From CAWBQO01 sp963790965 (GTDB taxonomy: Bacteria; Bacteroidota; Rhodothermia; Rhodothermales; DASSAV01): DNA of 64,000 bases. The stretch is from assembly GCA_963790965.1 (NCBI GenBank), contig CAWBQO010000003.1:930001-994000 (forward strand), in the 5' to 3' direction. Of the stretch, positions 9,146-18,547 are shown piece by piece (positions within the stretch are counted from its first letter, which is position 1; every line of letters begins with the position of its first letter). The notes below the pieces were generated by a model. The model was not told the origin of the DNA. It did no database searches and saw only the letters and a list, made by a program, of their open reading frames with translations. The translations under genes were made by a program, and so were the position numbers.

Positions 9146-9700
9146 ATGCGTAAGTTGAAGCACGAAGAGATCGCCCGGGCTGATCCGTCGGAGGTGATCT
9201 CGTTACCGAAGCATCCCATCAGCGTCGTCGTGAACGACTTGCGGTCGGTTCACAACGTTGGGGCGCTCTTCCGTACGGCGGATGCCCTCGCGCTCGCGCA
9301 TCTCTACCTTTGCGGCCACACGGGAACGCCCGCCAACCATGCGCTGCGTAAAACGGCGCTCGGGGCAGAAGAAACGGTGTCCTGGTCCTACCATGCGGAC
9401 GCTTTAATGGTCATCGAAACCTTGCGCGCAAGCGGCCACACGCTCGCCGTCCTTGAAATTACCGACGATCCCACGCCGGTCGAAAGCCTCACCGCCTCGG
9501 CGTTCCCCCTTGCGCTCGTCGTTGGCAATGAGGTTGACGGCGTCGACGACGGCATTGTGGAACGGGCGGACCTCGCCCTTGAGATTGCGCAGTACGGCGC
9601 CAAGCAGTCGCTGAACGTCTCGGTTGCGTTCGGCATCATGGCGGCAGACCTTGTCCGCGTCTTCCGCCGAGGGCGTACGCTCGGTCAGCCGAGGCGCTGA
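9146..9700 (+). CDS. TrmH/SpoU-family RNA 2'-O-methyltransferase
   Basis: 184 residues, starting at MRKLKHEEI, the usual N-terminus of the small single-domain members. An earlier ATG at 9104 would add 14 unconserved residues. SPOUT knot motifs are present in order: NDLRSVHNVGALFRTADA (motif 1), LVVGNEVDGVDD (motif 2) and KQSLNVSVAFGIMAADL (motif 3). It transfers a methyl group from SAM to a ribose in tRNA or rRNA; which site is unclear without RNA data. Its stop overlaps the convergent gltX end by 16 bases. Confidence 0.85.
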   Translation: MRKLKHEEIARADPSEVISLPKHPISVVVNDLRSVHNVGALFRTADALALAHLYLCGHTGTPANHALRKTALGAEETVSWSYHADALMVIETLRASGHTLAVLEITDDPTPVESLTASAFPLALVVGNEVDGVDDGIVERADLALEIAQYGAKQSLNVSVAFGIMAADLVRVFRRGRTLGQPRR

Positions 9701-11165
9701 GCCGCCGCGCGCAGTCGGCGCAGGCATGTTTCGCGTCCGAGCACGACCATCATGTCGAAGAGGCCGGGTCCTGCCGCCGTGCCGCTCAGCGCAAGCCGAA
9801 CCGGATGTATGATGCGCCCCGCCCCGGCACCCCTTTCCTCGGCAAGAGCGCGCAAAGCTTCTTCCAATCGGTCGTGAGAGAAGTCCGGCAGCAACTCGAT
9901 CTTCTCGGCGTAGGCAAGGACCAACTCCGCCGAGTCTTCCTTCCAGCGCTTCTTGAGTCCGGCCGGGTCATAGTCGCTCGGATCTGCAAAAAAGTAGCGC
10001 GCGCTCGTCGCGAGTTCGTCTGCAAACGCGACCCGCTCCTGCATGAGCGAAGCCACTTCTTCAAGATAGGCTTCAGATGGCGAGAACCCCGCGCTTTCGA
10101 CCGAACCCCGCGCGCGCCGCGCCAGTTCGGCCGGCGGAAGCGCCCGAAGGAACTGCTCGTTGAACCACTGCAGTTTCTCCAGATTGAACTGCACACCACT
10201 TGACCCGACGCGCTCGAGCGAGAATGCAGCAACCAGCCCCTCGAGCGTGAACACCTCCTGCTCCGTGCCGGGATTCCAGCCGAGAAACGCGAGAAAGTTG
10301 AGGAGGGCGGCCGGCTCGTACCCCGCTTCGCGGTACTGCCGCACGGACACGGGAATGCCAAGCTCGTCCGCGTTGCGCTTGGACAGCTTCCCGCCTTTGG
10401 GGCTTAGGATCAGCGGCAAGTGCGCCATGACCGGCGCTTCCCAACCCAGCGCCTGGTAGAGCAGGATGTGCTTTGGCGTCGACGGCAGCCACTCTTCGCC
10501 ACGAATCACGTGCGAAATGCCCATGTCGTGGTCGTCCACGATGTTGGCGAGGTGGTACGTCGGCATCCCGTCGGATTTGATGAGCACCTGATCGTCTACC
10601 TCCGCGTTCGCGAAGGCCACCGTCCGCGGACGGCATCCTCGAAGCGGACCGTTCCCTGCTCCGGCACGAGGAGGCGGATGACGTACGGCTCGCCGCGTCT
10701 GATCCGGTCCTGCACCTCGGCCTCCGGCATGTTCAGGCTGTTGCGCAGGGTGTGGCGCGTGCGCGCGTCGTAGCGACCGGCTTCTGGTCCGAGCGAGCGC
10801 ATGGTCTCCAGTTCGACGGCGGTGTCGAAGGCGTAGTAGGCGTGGCCCTCTTCCAGCAGCCGCTTCGCCACGTGGGCGTAATGCTCACGCCGCTGAGACT
10901 GGTAATACGGCCCTACCGGCCCTCCGATCTCAGGACCCTCGTCATAGTGCAGACCCGCCCACACGAGCGAGGCGAGGATATCCGGCTCCGCTTCCGCCTG
11001 GTAGCGCTCGCGGTCGGTGTCCTCGATGCGAAGGATAAAGGTGCCGCCGTGCTTGCGCGCGAACAGGTAGTTGTAGAGAGCCGTGCGCAGCCCGCCGATG
11101 TGCAGCAGGCCAGTCGGGCTGGGGGCAAAGCGAACGCGGACGGGGCGGGAAGAAGAGTCGGACAT
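9685..11165 (-). CDS. gltX: Glutamate--tRNA ligase, interrupted by a 1-base frameshift
   Basis: Charges tRNA(Glu) with glutamate. The N-terminal part (11165 down to about 10630) has RVRFAPSPTGLLHIGG, the class I HIGH-type motif, and the zinc-region/insert residues. The C-terminal part (from about 10632 down to 9685) starts in another frame with VAFANAEVDDQVLIKSDG and carries the KMSKS-type loop GGKLSKRNAD and the anticodon-binding domain. Adding one G near 10625-10630 restores GTVRFEDAVRGTVAFANAEVDD, which reads like the family. Together the parts make about 494 residues, normal for GltX. As the gene is essential, a sequencing or assembly indel is likelier than a real mutation. The start MSDSSSRPVRVRFAPSP is chosen by homology. 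Confidence 0.9.
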
Positions 11166-11407
11166 CCGGCAGTTGGGGTCGAAAGCAGTGATGGGCGGGT
11201 GGCCCGGAAGGAGCCACGGAAATATAACGGCGGACTGCTCTCGTACACACCGCCGCTTGTGAAGAAAGGCATCGTTGTACGACGCAGTGACCCCGGTAGT
11301 GTCGCCGGGTTCACGGACCAAGCCCGCCGCTCTCCGTAACCTTGCGCCGTACTGATCCGTAAGCTCCAGGAAACGCCGCGCCTCACAGCGGGCGGAGGAT
11401 TGAAGCG

Positions 11408-11626
11408 GTGAGGGTGAATGCCATGATCCGTAGGCCGACGATCCGTCATTTCCTCCTGGCAGCCGTGTCGCTCCTGCTGCTGCTGGTCGTGCAGCTCTGC
11501 ATTGTCAGTGCGCTGAAGCAGTTTGCTCGCGCCGAGACCACGATGCGAATCGCTGAGACGCTGGTGCAATTCGGCTGCGGACTGCTGAGCCTGCTCGTTC
11601 TGCTGACTTGTTTCTGGTGGCGGTGA
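11408..11626 (+). CDS. Small two-helix membrane protein, hypothetical
   Basis: 72 residues with two predicted membrane helices (LLAAVSLLLLLVVQLCIV and LVQFGCGLLSLLVLLTCFWW) joined by a short charged loop. GGAGG at 11394-11398 lies 9 bases before the GTG at 11408, supporting that start; an ATG at 11423 is the alternative. I do not recognise a family. It stands alone between gltX and the minus-strand surface module. Confidence 0.5.
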   Translation: MRVNAMIRRPTIRHFLLAAVSLLLLLVVQLCIVSALKQFARAETTMRIAETLVQFGCGLLSLLVLLTCFWWR

Positions 11627-11873
11627 AATAACTCCGTTCTTTCAGCCGGGTTTTAAGTTAGTGCGGGCACCTGTGGAAAAGACAGGCTCCACGCTGCACC
11701 CATCAGCCGCTCGCTGACGAGAAAGCAGGGGACGGCGACAACGTACCTCAGCGCGCCACTACGCCGGGGCGCGTTTCTACGTAGGACTCGCCGGACGGCA
11801 CCTACACGCAAGCGCATTAGCGGGAAGGGACACTGGTCCTGCAGCATTATCATCATAGACGACTCAGCCTTCT
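11627..11873. other. Intergenic, nothing recognised
   Basis: About 250 bases between the small membrane protein and the 3' end of the beta-propeller gene. A minus-strand ORF of 67 codons exists here but has no start signal or recognisable character. No clear terminator was seen. Confidence 0.4.
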
Positions 11874-13444
11874 CTAATGCACCACTACGAACGGCTCGCT
11901 CGAAGTGAACGAGCTTCCGATCACCCGAAGTAAGTGCAGTCCCGAGGCCAGGCCGCTGGCCTCTATATTGAAGCGATGTATCTGCCCCGCCGCGAGCACA
12001 CCCTCATGCACCCGCGTAACGGTCCGACCCAGCACGTCCACTACCTCTACCCGGACGTGCTGTGGCTCACGCAACGTAGGCGTCGCATGCGATTGATGCC
12101 GGACAGGGTTGGGGTATACTGCAGAAAGATGACATTCGGCGGGCGGCGCACTACCTTCCTCAATGGAAACATATGGTAGCCGATTGTGCCTGACCTTCCA
12201 CTGTACATCGCCCTTAGCATTGTACCTGATCGTTGCGCTCTCACCAGTCGCAACGACGCTCCCGTTATCAGCCGGGAGAATATCCGTAATGCCGACGAAA
12301 GGATACAGGTCATTCTCGTAGGACTGCACCCATGAACGCGTGCCGTCGAGTGCCACTTTTATGACAAAGAAGTCGTATTGATAGTGCAAACTGTAGGCCC
12401 CAATATAAACACCAGCCCCGCTGCCGCTATTGTGAGCCACCATCCAAGTAGGGTTACAGTTGGAGTACTCCCCACCGGAGGGGAGGGATACGGTTGTTGT
12501 CCACTGCTGCTGCAGGAGGCTGTCGTAAGCGGCAAGAGCGCATTCTGCGTGTCCCGCGGAGGCTACGTACAACATTCCATCCTGGTTGAGAGCCGCTGCC
12601 GTGTTTTCGAGCGTCGGCACGCTTTCTCTTAAAAGGCGGCCACTGGTATCATACACGCGGAGATACCATCCCCCGATCGCCAGTAGCCGGTCCGACGCAT
12701 ACCACATCCTTCTAATCTGAGCCGGCATGGCCTTCATCCACACTATTTCGCCCTCCGGGGTGAGCTTCAGTAGTATGTGCTGAAGGCGTTCATTGAAGTC
12801 CTTTTCTAAATCATAGAGCCAGACGTAGGCGAAAATATTCCCCAATGCATCGAAGGCAGCTCGTCTCACGTCATGCCACTTTCCGTCGAGACTGGCATCT
12901 CGTACGGTGTGAGTATCAACCAGTTCGCCATCGGAAGTAAAGCGGGCAGTGAGAATACCGGGCTCGGATGAGCATATGAGCTGCCTAGAATCGTCGGACG
13001 AGAACCATGCCCTCCAGTCCACGGCGCTGTTTTCACATGTCACACCTTCTGGGACATGAGACCGGATTCTTTGGCCAGTGGGCGTATACGTGGCGAATAA
13101 TACTTTACCGTACGAATGCCAGATGTCATTGTAAATGCCCGCTATGTTGACGTTTCCAGATGAATCGAACTTGAAAACGTGAACGATCAGTGGGATGCCA
13201 ACGCTCTCTTCAATAAAGGGCTGATTAACAAACCAGAGCAGGTTACTGCCGAGTCGTATTTCGAAATTACATAACCACCCACAGGAGCCACTCCTCCCCC
13301 CGCCAAATACGTATTCCCTTTATCATCTACCAGAAGCCGTTTAGGATATTCTGTAGCGTAATCAGGCGCATCCGTTTGGGCAATGGCCGGATTGCTCGTG
13401 CAAGAAATTATAAGAGCTATGACCAACTGCGTCGCTGCTCGCAT
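11874..13444 (-). pseudogene. Secreted beta-propeller-like protein with sorting domain, frameshifted
   Basis: The N-terminal 85-codon frame starts at 13444 with a signal peptide (ends ...NPAIAQ) and enters SBBP-like blades (LLVDDKGNTYLAGG, YVISKYDSA). The continuation lies in another frame down to 11874, with further blades and a C-terminal domain starting HLSAVYPNPV and ending GLHLLRVIG, typical of type IX secretion sorting domains. Adding one G at about 13246-13248 joins KYDSA to GNLLWFVNQPF, which fits the repeat. The joined product would be about 523 residues, exported and cell-surface attached or secreted. Either the gene is truly broken or one G was lost in base calling. It is the last gene of the minus-strand module. 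Confidence 0.7.
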
Positions 13445-13460
13445 CGTACCACCTCCAGAT

Positions 13461-15155
13461 TTATTTCACCAGCATCATGCGCCGTATCTCGCGATACAAC
13501 CCTGCTTCTATACGGTAGAAGTACAACCCACTCGGCAGGTTGCGTGCGTCGAAGGAGACCTCGTGAAGCCCTGCCGCCAACCCCTCATCCACGAGTTCAG
13601 CCACGGCTTGCCCCGATACATTGTAGATCACAAGCGTCACGTGGGACTGTTCCGGGAGTGCAATCCGAATAGTCGTAGTGACGTTGAATGGATTGGGGTA
13701 GTTCTGAAAAACAGCAAACTGAACGGGCATGGCTTCCTCAGTCTGGGCAGCCTCAGCGATCGAACCCGACGCATCCGCATCATTGACGCGTACCGCTGCC
13801 GGCGCTCTAACGAGCGAGGAAGTCACTGGCACGTATGGATTCGCGACGATTTCTGCCCGGAGGGAGCTTCCGAGTTCCGCAGTGAACCCGGGCCCGAAGG
13901 TGATGCTATCGTAGGCACTCAGGGTCACGGAAGCACCGCTCCAAAGGTTCACGTCTCGAACCATGATGGATGGAGCGCTGAACGAGTGCGAGGAGGTGAA
14001 GACGACGTTCTCCAGCACCAGCGTTTCTTGTATGGCAAAGAGGCGACCTTTGCCTGGCCCGATTGAGATGGGAAAAGTATTGACTCCTGGAGCAAGCGTA
14101 GCGACGGATTGCCCGATCCCCACATCCACCATGCGCCTCTCATAGCCAGGCGCGTCCCTCAGTTCAATCTCTATCGACCGCGCGTCCACCGTATTGCGGT
14201 TCACGACAAGAATGTAGTGAAGTCCGGTCGTGTTGTGAACGAAGGCGCCTACGTGAACGTCTTCAGCCGGGTTACCATTTTCTCGAATGGCACCCACGCA
14301 TCCGGAAGGAAAAGGGGTAGCGTCGCCGCTGTAGTAGACGCCTTCTGATTGCAAAGCCAGCAATGTCGGGGTAAGCTGCTTCATCTCCTGATTGAGGGCA
14401 CGGACGGCATCCCAGCGGTCGCGATAACCGGTCCAGAGTCCGTTCAGGGCAGCGTCGCAGTTGGAAGCGTGACTACCACTACGTGCGACGAGCCCCACGT
14501 TGCCTTTCGCTGTTCCGATCGTATGATACAGGTAGTAAAAGATGCCGCGAGCGCCGTAGGCGAGCCCCATGTACACCTGAGCCGATATCTCCGGTCCCAG
14601 GAGCGGCCTGTACGAGTAGTCGATCAGCGAATCCGTAGCTCCATGCGTTTGGGGCACGTGCCAGAAATCAATGCCGTGCTCTTGCGACGTTCTTCTTGCA
14701 ATCGACAATTGGAGAGCAACTTGATTGAGCGCACTCCTCGTCGCGGAGAGGTAGGTGCCCCGATCATAAGCGGGAATACCTCCACTGCGACACTCCGCTG
14801 CGGGAAGGCTCGGGCCGCCCGAGACGCCTCGGCCGGTGAAAGGATAGATGTCCACTATTAGTTGGGCTGGATCGGCTACGCGCAGATACCGGCGAGTGAG
14901 TTCCTCATCGTCGGACCACAGAAACGCCGTAGCACCTGATGTCCCTCCCCCATACGCGCCAAGACGATCATCCACGTACCGCTGGGAACGGAAGCGTGCG
15001 TAAAAGGGCTCATCTCCAAGCATGAAACGCCCCAGAGCGGCAAAATTGCGGTAATCTTCTGCAAATCGTCTGACCCGGGTGCTATAGGCTCCTCCAAATA
15101 GCGAGACACCATCAGAATCTTGCATCTTTACATAGTCAATCACTACATTGGACAA
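13461..15155 (-). CDS. C-terminal part of a large secreted protein with type IX-type sorting domain
   Basis: 564 codons from a TTG at 15155, in the same frame as the preceding 261-codon ORF and separated from it only by an amber stop at 15162-15164. There is no good ribosome site or export signal of its own, so it is probably the rest of that protein. The first two thirds are globular (QEHGIDFWHVPQTHGATDS, AYGARGIFYYLYHTIG), reminiscent of a TIM-barrel glycoside-hydrolase fold, though no family is certain. A beta-sandwich region follows (FGPGFTAELGSSLRAEI, like adhesin-type GSSF domains). The C-terminus is a clear sorting domain (FQNYPNPFNVTTTIRI ... LPSGLYFYRIEAG). Confidence 0.75.
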   Translation of the reverse strand: MSNVVIDYVKMQDSDGVSLFGGAYSTRVRRFAEDYRNFAALGRFMLGDEPFYARFRSQRYVDDRLGAYGGGTSGATAFLWSDDEELTRRYLRVADPAQLIVDIYPFTGRGVSGGPSLPAAECRSGGIPAYDRGTYLSATRSALNQVALQLSIARRTSQEHGIDFWHVPQTHGATDSLIDYSYRPLLGPEISAQVYMGLAYGARGIFYYLYHTIGTAKGNVGLVARSGSHASNCDAALNGLWTGYRDRWDAVRALNQEMKQLTPTLLALQSEGVYYSGDATPFPSGCVGAIRENGNPAEDVHVGAFVHNTTGLHYILVVNRNTVDARSIEIELRDAPGYERRMVDVGIGQSVATLAPGVNTFPISIGPGKGRLFAIQETLVLENVVFTSSHSFSAPSIMVRDVNLWSGASVTLSAYDSITFGPGFTAELGSSLRAEIVANPYVPVTSSLVRAPAAVRVNDADASGSIAEAAQTEEAMPVQFAVFQNYPNPFNVTTTIRIALPEQSHVTLVIYNVSGQAVAELVDEGLAAGLHEVSFDARNLPSGLYFYRIEAGLYREIRRMMLVK

Positions 15156-15161
15156 CCCAGA

Positions 15162-15947
15162 CTATGTTATTTCATAAAGCAGCCAGCTGAGTACATTTTG
15201 TATGGCCGAAGTGTGAGCGCTAAAGGTAACGCATCTAAACTCAATGCTTTCGGGACAGGTAGGCGAGCTGACGTATTTGAGCCAGGTGATTTTAGAATCC
15301 GTTATTATCGTCGTGGTGCTATCGTCATCTGGATCCTGGATGAACTTGACGCTCAGGACGTTGGATTGAGGATCAGGAGGCACATCCACTTTCATTGCGA
15401 CGGTAACGTACATGTTAGAGGACCGTACAAACGCGTAGTTGTAGGCCGTGCGAAAACTACTGGCGATAACGAGTGGTACTTCTGGACGTTCGGCTACGGC
15501 CGTCACCACGCCTTGGTAAGTCTCATCTCCCACGTTGGCAAACTCCGGAATGTGAGCCTGAGGGTCCACTCTTTTGGTTGCCCGGGGGTCCACCGTGGCG
15601 TACTCGTGATCTTCAACTTCGTAGATGACGCTGATAGCACGGGAAAACGTTGCCATCTCCCGGTAAGGGACCCAGATCTTAACGTCATTGATTTCGGCAA
15701 CGGGAAGCAAGGCGTTGAGCAGGGTGGATCCTGAATCTGAGTAAACCCTGCTATCCGGAATCCACCATGTCAACCCCAGAGCGTTAAGGTCCGGCCAGTT
15801 GTACAGGTCGGCTGCGTAGGTGTCGAGAACATGTGTTCCGTAAGCTCCTATTGGGAATTCTTGTGCCCGGACTGGAGCGACGTACAAAGTGAGCAGCAAG
15901 GAGGCCGCAACAAGCGGCAAACAAGCACAGTACCTCATCGTGGTCAC
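15162..15947 (-). CDS. N-terminal part of the large secreted protein (ends at in-frame amber)
   Basis: 261 codons beginning MTTMRYCACLPLVAASLLL with a signal peptide ending ...APVRAQ, so it is exported. The mature part has DLYNWPDLNALGLTWWIPDSR, suggesting the start of a barrel-like extracellular domain. It stops at TAG (15162-15164); removing that one codon gives an uninterrupted 825-residue protein with the following ORF. The ATG lies immediately after the stop of the S74 gene, so the two are probably co-transcribed. Either the amber is a real nonsense mutation, a sequencing error, or the codon is read through. Confidence 0.7.
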   Translation of the reverse strand: MTTMRYCACLPLVAASLLLTLYVAPVRAQEFPIGAYGTHVLDTYAADLYNWPDLNALGLTWWIPDSRVYSDSGSTLLNALLPVAEINDVKIWVPYREMATFSRAISVIYEVEDHEYATVDPRATKRVDPQAHIPEFANVGDETYQGVVTAVAERPEVPLVIASSFRTAYNYAFVRSSNMYVTVAMKVDVPPDPQSNVLSVKFIQDPDDDSTTTIITDSKITWLKYVSSPTCPESIEFRCVTFSAHTSAIQNVLSWLLYEIT

Positions 15948-16978
15948 CTACTTCTTCAGGCGCTCAATCTCGGCCCTGAGCGCTTCTATTTCGGCCTGCT
16001 GCTCCTGGATGGCCTGCACGAGGAGGGGAATCATGCCGAGATAATCGACCGTCTTGTACGTGATCGTCTCCGGCTCAGAGCTTGCTTCGCTCTTTTCCGG
16101 GCCGCCATCTGGTGGCGCAGGTTCTGACGGCAAGACGTGGGTTTCTTCCCTCACGAGTTCAGGGAAGATCTCTTCTAGTTCCTGCGCTACGAAACCGACC
16201 TTCTTACCCTGTGAAAACCCCAACCTTCTACCGGTGGCGTCCTGTTTGTACTCGTACGATCTCGGCTGAACCTGTCGCATCTGCGCGAGAACGTGCCCGC
16301 CGTCGAGCGCAGCAACATTTTCCTTGAACCTCCCATCTGATGCCTGTGTAAGGGTTCCGGTGACGTGTACGTTACCCGCGAAGTACCCGGCATACGCATA
16401 AGAGTAAGGCACCGCCGCAAATGCCGCGGCATACAAGCCGTAGGCATTTTTGTACGATTTTGTGACGCGTGCTGCCGCGTACACTCCGTAGGCGTCCCCG
16501 CTCGGAGCATCCGGCGTATAGCCGTTCATTGCATAGGCGTACAGGCCGTAGTTGATTGCGGAGTAGGCTCCATATGCATACATGCCGTAAGCGGTCGCGC
16601 CGCTCTGTGCGTATCCGTACACACCGTACCGCGTGCCGTTACTGCCAGAGGTCAAGCTCTGGGCGAGGATTCCCGTGCCGCCGCCAGTGCAGTACCCGCC
16701 ATAGCCATAACCCGGTGCAGGAGCGGCGTACCCCACCACTCCTTTAGCGGAGTAATATCCAGTGCCGGTGTACTTGCCGGTTACGGCCACTGCGTCGCTG
16801 CTCTGCCCGTTGAACTCGACGTTGAGCTTTAGATCATCATGGGTCGCGCTGGTCCCGATGCTCACATTTCCTGAGCCGTCAAGCTGGATCTGCGCCGCCG
16901 AAGGGCGGCACGGGAGCGCCAGCAGAAACAGGACGGCACATCCCGTCAGAAGCGCAGCGGGGGGGGGGTGGACATCAT
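15948..16978 (-). CDS. Fibre-like protein with C-terminal S74 intramolecular chaperone domain, C10 tract at 5' end
   Basis: The C-terminal 120 residues form the peptidase S74/endosialidase-chaperone domain: SDGRFKENVAALDG, then GFVAQELEEIFPELV, ending in a coiled coil (AEIEALRAEIERLKK) that trimerises and self-cleaves in known members. Upstream is a Gly/Tyr/Ala-rich repeat region (YGVYGYA, YGMYAYGAY, YGLYAYA), probably a trimeric beta-rich shaft. The apparent start is a GTG at 16865. Just upstream a well-spaced AGAGG and ATGATG (16978) begin a signal peptide that is out of frame because of a run of ten C (16959-16968). With 8 or 11 C it would read MMSTPPPAALLTGCAVLFLL... straight into this frame. 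I infer 16978 is the true start. Confidence 0.75.
16959..16968 (-). repeat. C10 homopolymer tract (minus strand) in signal-peptide region
   Basis: Ten consecutive C on the coding strand about four codons after the likely ATG of the S74 gene. The present length puts the signal peptide out of frame; 8 or 11 would restore it. The length and place are typical of slipped-strand phase-variation tracts, but homopolymers are also where base-calling fails. Confidence 0.7.
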
Positions 16979-17000
16979 GTGGACCTCTTTATGGCTAAAC

Positions 17001-17024
17001 CGGCACCGCGTTGAACCGGTGCCG
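17001..17024 (-). promoter_or_regulatory. Hairpin in the leader of the S74 gene
   Basis: CGGCACCG (17001-17008) pairs perfectly with CGGTGCCG (17017-17024), about 20-45 bases upstream of the ATG at 16978. On the minus strand it is followed by GTTT, so it may be a weak terminator or attenuator between the anti-sigma gene and the surface genes. Confidence 0.4.
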
Positions 17025-17155
17025 TTCAGAAGGAAGGCTACCGTTCTTTAGGTACGAAACAGATAACTTCGCCATGAAGGGTGAAAGCGCTTTTAAGTGT
17101 AGGGAAATGCCTGCCAATATCGAGGCGACCTCCGGCGCCTTCTTACCAGATTGCC

Positions 17156-17180
17156 GAAGACGGCCGCTCTGGCGGTCTTC
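17156..17180. terminator. Hairpin after the anti-sigma gene
   Basis: Arms 17156-17165 and 17171-17180 pair at 9 of 10 positions with a 5-base loop. The T-run follows on the plus strand (CTTCTTT); on the minus strand it lies 30 bases past the anti-sigma stop with a poor T-run. It probably separates sigma/anti-sigma transcription from the S74 gene. Confidence 0.4.
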
Positions 17181-17209
17181 TTTACAGCGCTTGCCCTACG
17201 TGTCCCCAC

Positions 17210-17743
17210 CTAAAGTCTTTCCGGCTGCACGCCCTCGCTCGGCTTTGCGGCCTCGACCGTGAGGCCAGGATAGAACACGTACACCGCTTCGGACCCAAGC
17301 GCGACCTCGGAGGAGAGATCCACCTGTTCCTGCTGCCCGGAAACGATGGGCAGCCGGTGCGGCGATGCGCCCCACAGCGGGATCAGCAACCCGACCAGGA
17401 AGACGGCGGCAGCGATGGCTACGGCCGAGCGCAATGAAACCGGCACGCGTGAACTCCACATCGGGTCGCGGTCCACGCTCACGCGCCGGGGGCGGCGTTT
17501 GGCACCGGCCAGCCGTTTGAGGAACGCATCGTCGACGGCGGGTGCAATAGCGATGTACTCCTGCCGCCCGTATCGCCGAAAGCGCATGACGCTGTCGAGC
17601 GTCCGCCGGCAGGATTCACACCGCGCGAGATGGTTGAAGAGTTCGGCCTGCTGCTCCAGCGGCAGCTCGCCGTCCACATAGAGGTTCAGCGCTTCCTCCT
17701 GCCCTTCGCAAGAGCCGCTCCATGAATTGTTCATCTGGTTCAT
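17210..17743 (-). CDS. Anti-sigma factor with zinc-finger (zf-HC2) domain
   Basis: 177 residues from the ATG at 17743, which has AAGGTGG upstream; longer in-frame starts overlap the sigma gene without support. The N-terminal part carries LNLYVDGELP and LFNHLARCESCRR, the His-x3-Cys-x2-Cys arrangement of anti-sigma zinc domains that clamp an ECF sigma factor. One membrane helix (AVAIAAAVFLVGLLIPLWG) follows at about residues 110-130, then a periplasmic tail. It directly follows the sigma gene, so it most likely holds that sigma factor at the membrane until a signal releases it. Confidence 0.85.
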   Translation of the reverse strand: MNQMNNSWSGSCEGQEEALNLYVDGELPLEQQAELFNHLARCESCRRTLDSVMRFRRYGRQEYIAIAPAVDDAFLKRLAGAKRRPRRVSVDRDPMWSSRVPVSLRSAVAIAAAVFLVGLLIPLWGASPHRLPIVSGQQEQVDLSSEVALGSEAVYVFYPGLTVEAAKPSEGVQPERL

Positions 17744-17777
17744 GCAATAACCACCTTCGTGCCGGCGGCCTGTCGCG

Positions 17778-18410
17778 TTACGCCTTGTGCTCGTGCTCCC
17801 GCATGATCGGCTCCATGTAGTCCGCCAGCTTGCGCCGGGCCTTGAAAAGCTTCGACTTGACCGCACTAACTGTCGTTCGGGTCACCGCCGCAATCTCCTC
17901 GTAGGAGAGATTTTGATACTCCCGAAGCACGATCACTTCGCGATAATCTTCCTTAAGCTGCCCGAGGTAGCGGTTGACGAGTTCAACCTGTTCGCTCTTC
18001 TCAAGTACCGAGACGGGCGTTTCGAGCACAGGTTGCAGAGCCACCGCATCTTCTTCGAGCGTAACCATCCGATTGGCCTTTCGCAGATGGTTCAAGCACT
18101 GATTGCGCGCAATCGTAAAGATCCACGAGCGGAAAGAATCACTGCTCAGTAGTCGATCCCGGTTTTCGTAGACGCGCAAGAATGTCTCTTGCAGAACATC
18201 CTGCGCCATGTCACGGCTCAGCACCATCTTGAAGCAAAAGGCATAAACAGGCCCTTTGTACCGGTTGTAAAGCGATACAAAGGCGAATTCATCCCCCGCC
18301 TGGAAGGATTCGATAAGCGCTTTGTCGTCGGTGTGGTGCAAGGCCTCGGCGGTTTGGATCCGGTTCGGCAGGAGTAGACTCCCTGTAGAGAAGACAGGCG
18401 ACCGCCTCAA
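17778..18410 (-). CDS. ECF-family RNA polymerase sigma factor
   Basis: About 180-210 residues. Region 2 is seen in LYNRYKGPVYAFCFKM, DVLQETFLRVYENRD and SWIFTIARNQCLNHLRK. Region 4 is seen in LKEDYREVIVLREYQNLSY and the helix-turn-helix VSAVKSKLFKARRKL. It directs RNA polymerase to a regulon probably controlled by the anti-sigma factor encoded 34 bases downstream. The start is uncertain: 18410 is a TTG with no clear ribosome site, and the conserved part begins near LHHTDDKALIESF. The surface genes downstream are candidate targets by position only. Confidence 0.85.
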   Translation of the reverse strand: MRRSPVFSTGSLLLPNRIQTAEALHHTDDKALIESFQAGDEFAFVSLYNRYKGPVYAFCFKMVLSRDMAQDVLQETFLRVYENRDRLLSSDSFRSWIFTIARNQCLNHLRKANRMVTLEEDAVALQPVLETPVSVLEKSEQVELVNRYLGQLKEDYREVIVLREYQNLSYEEIAAVTRTTVSAVKSKLFKARRKLADYMEPIMREHEHKA

Positions 18411-18547
18411 AGGTTGCCGAGGGCCGGCCGCCGCGTTCGCCCATTGTAAAGAATATGGAACCGCTTTGAAGCCGCAGCGTCAACCGGCACCGATCTACCG
18501 GGCTGATGCCCGGATCGTTTGTCCCTCCAGGTTTACACGCTTTTACT

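Noticed and set aside
11653..11856. 67-codon minus-strand ORF
   Set aside because: No ribosome site, no domain or membrane character, and it is isolated in an intergenic gap.
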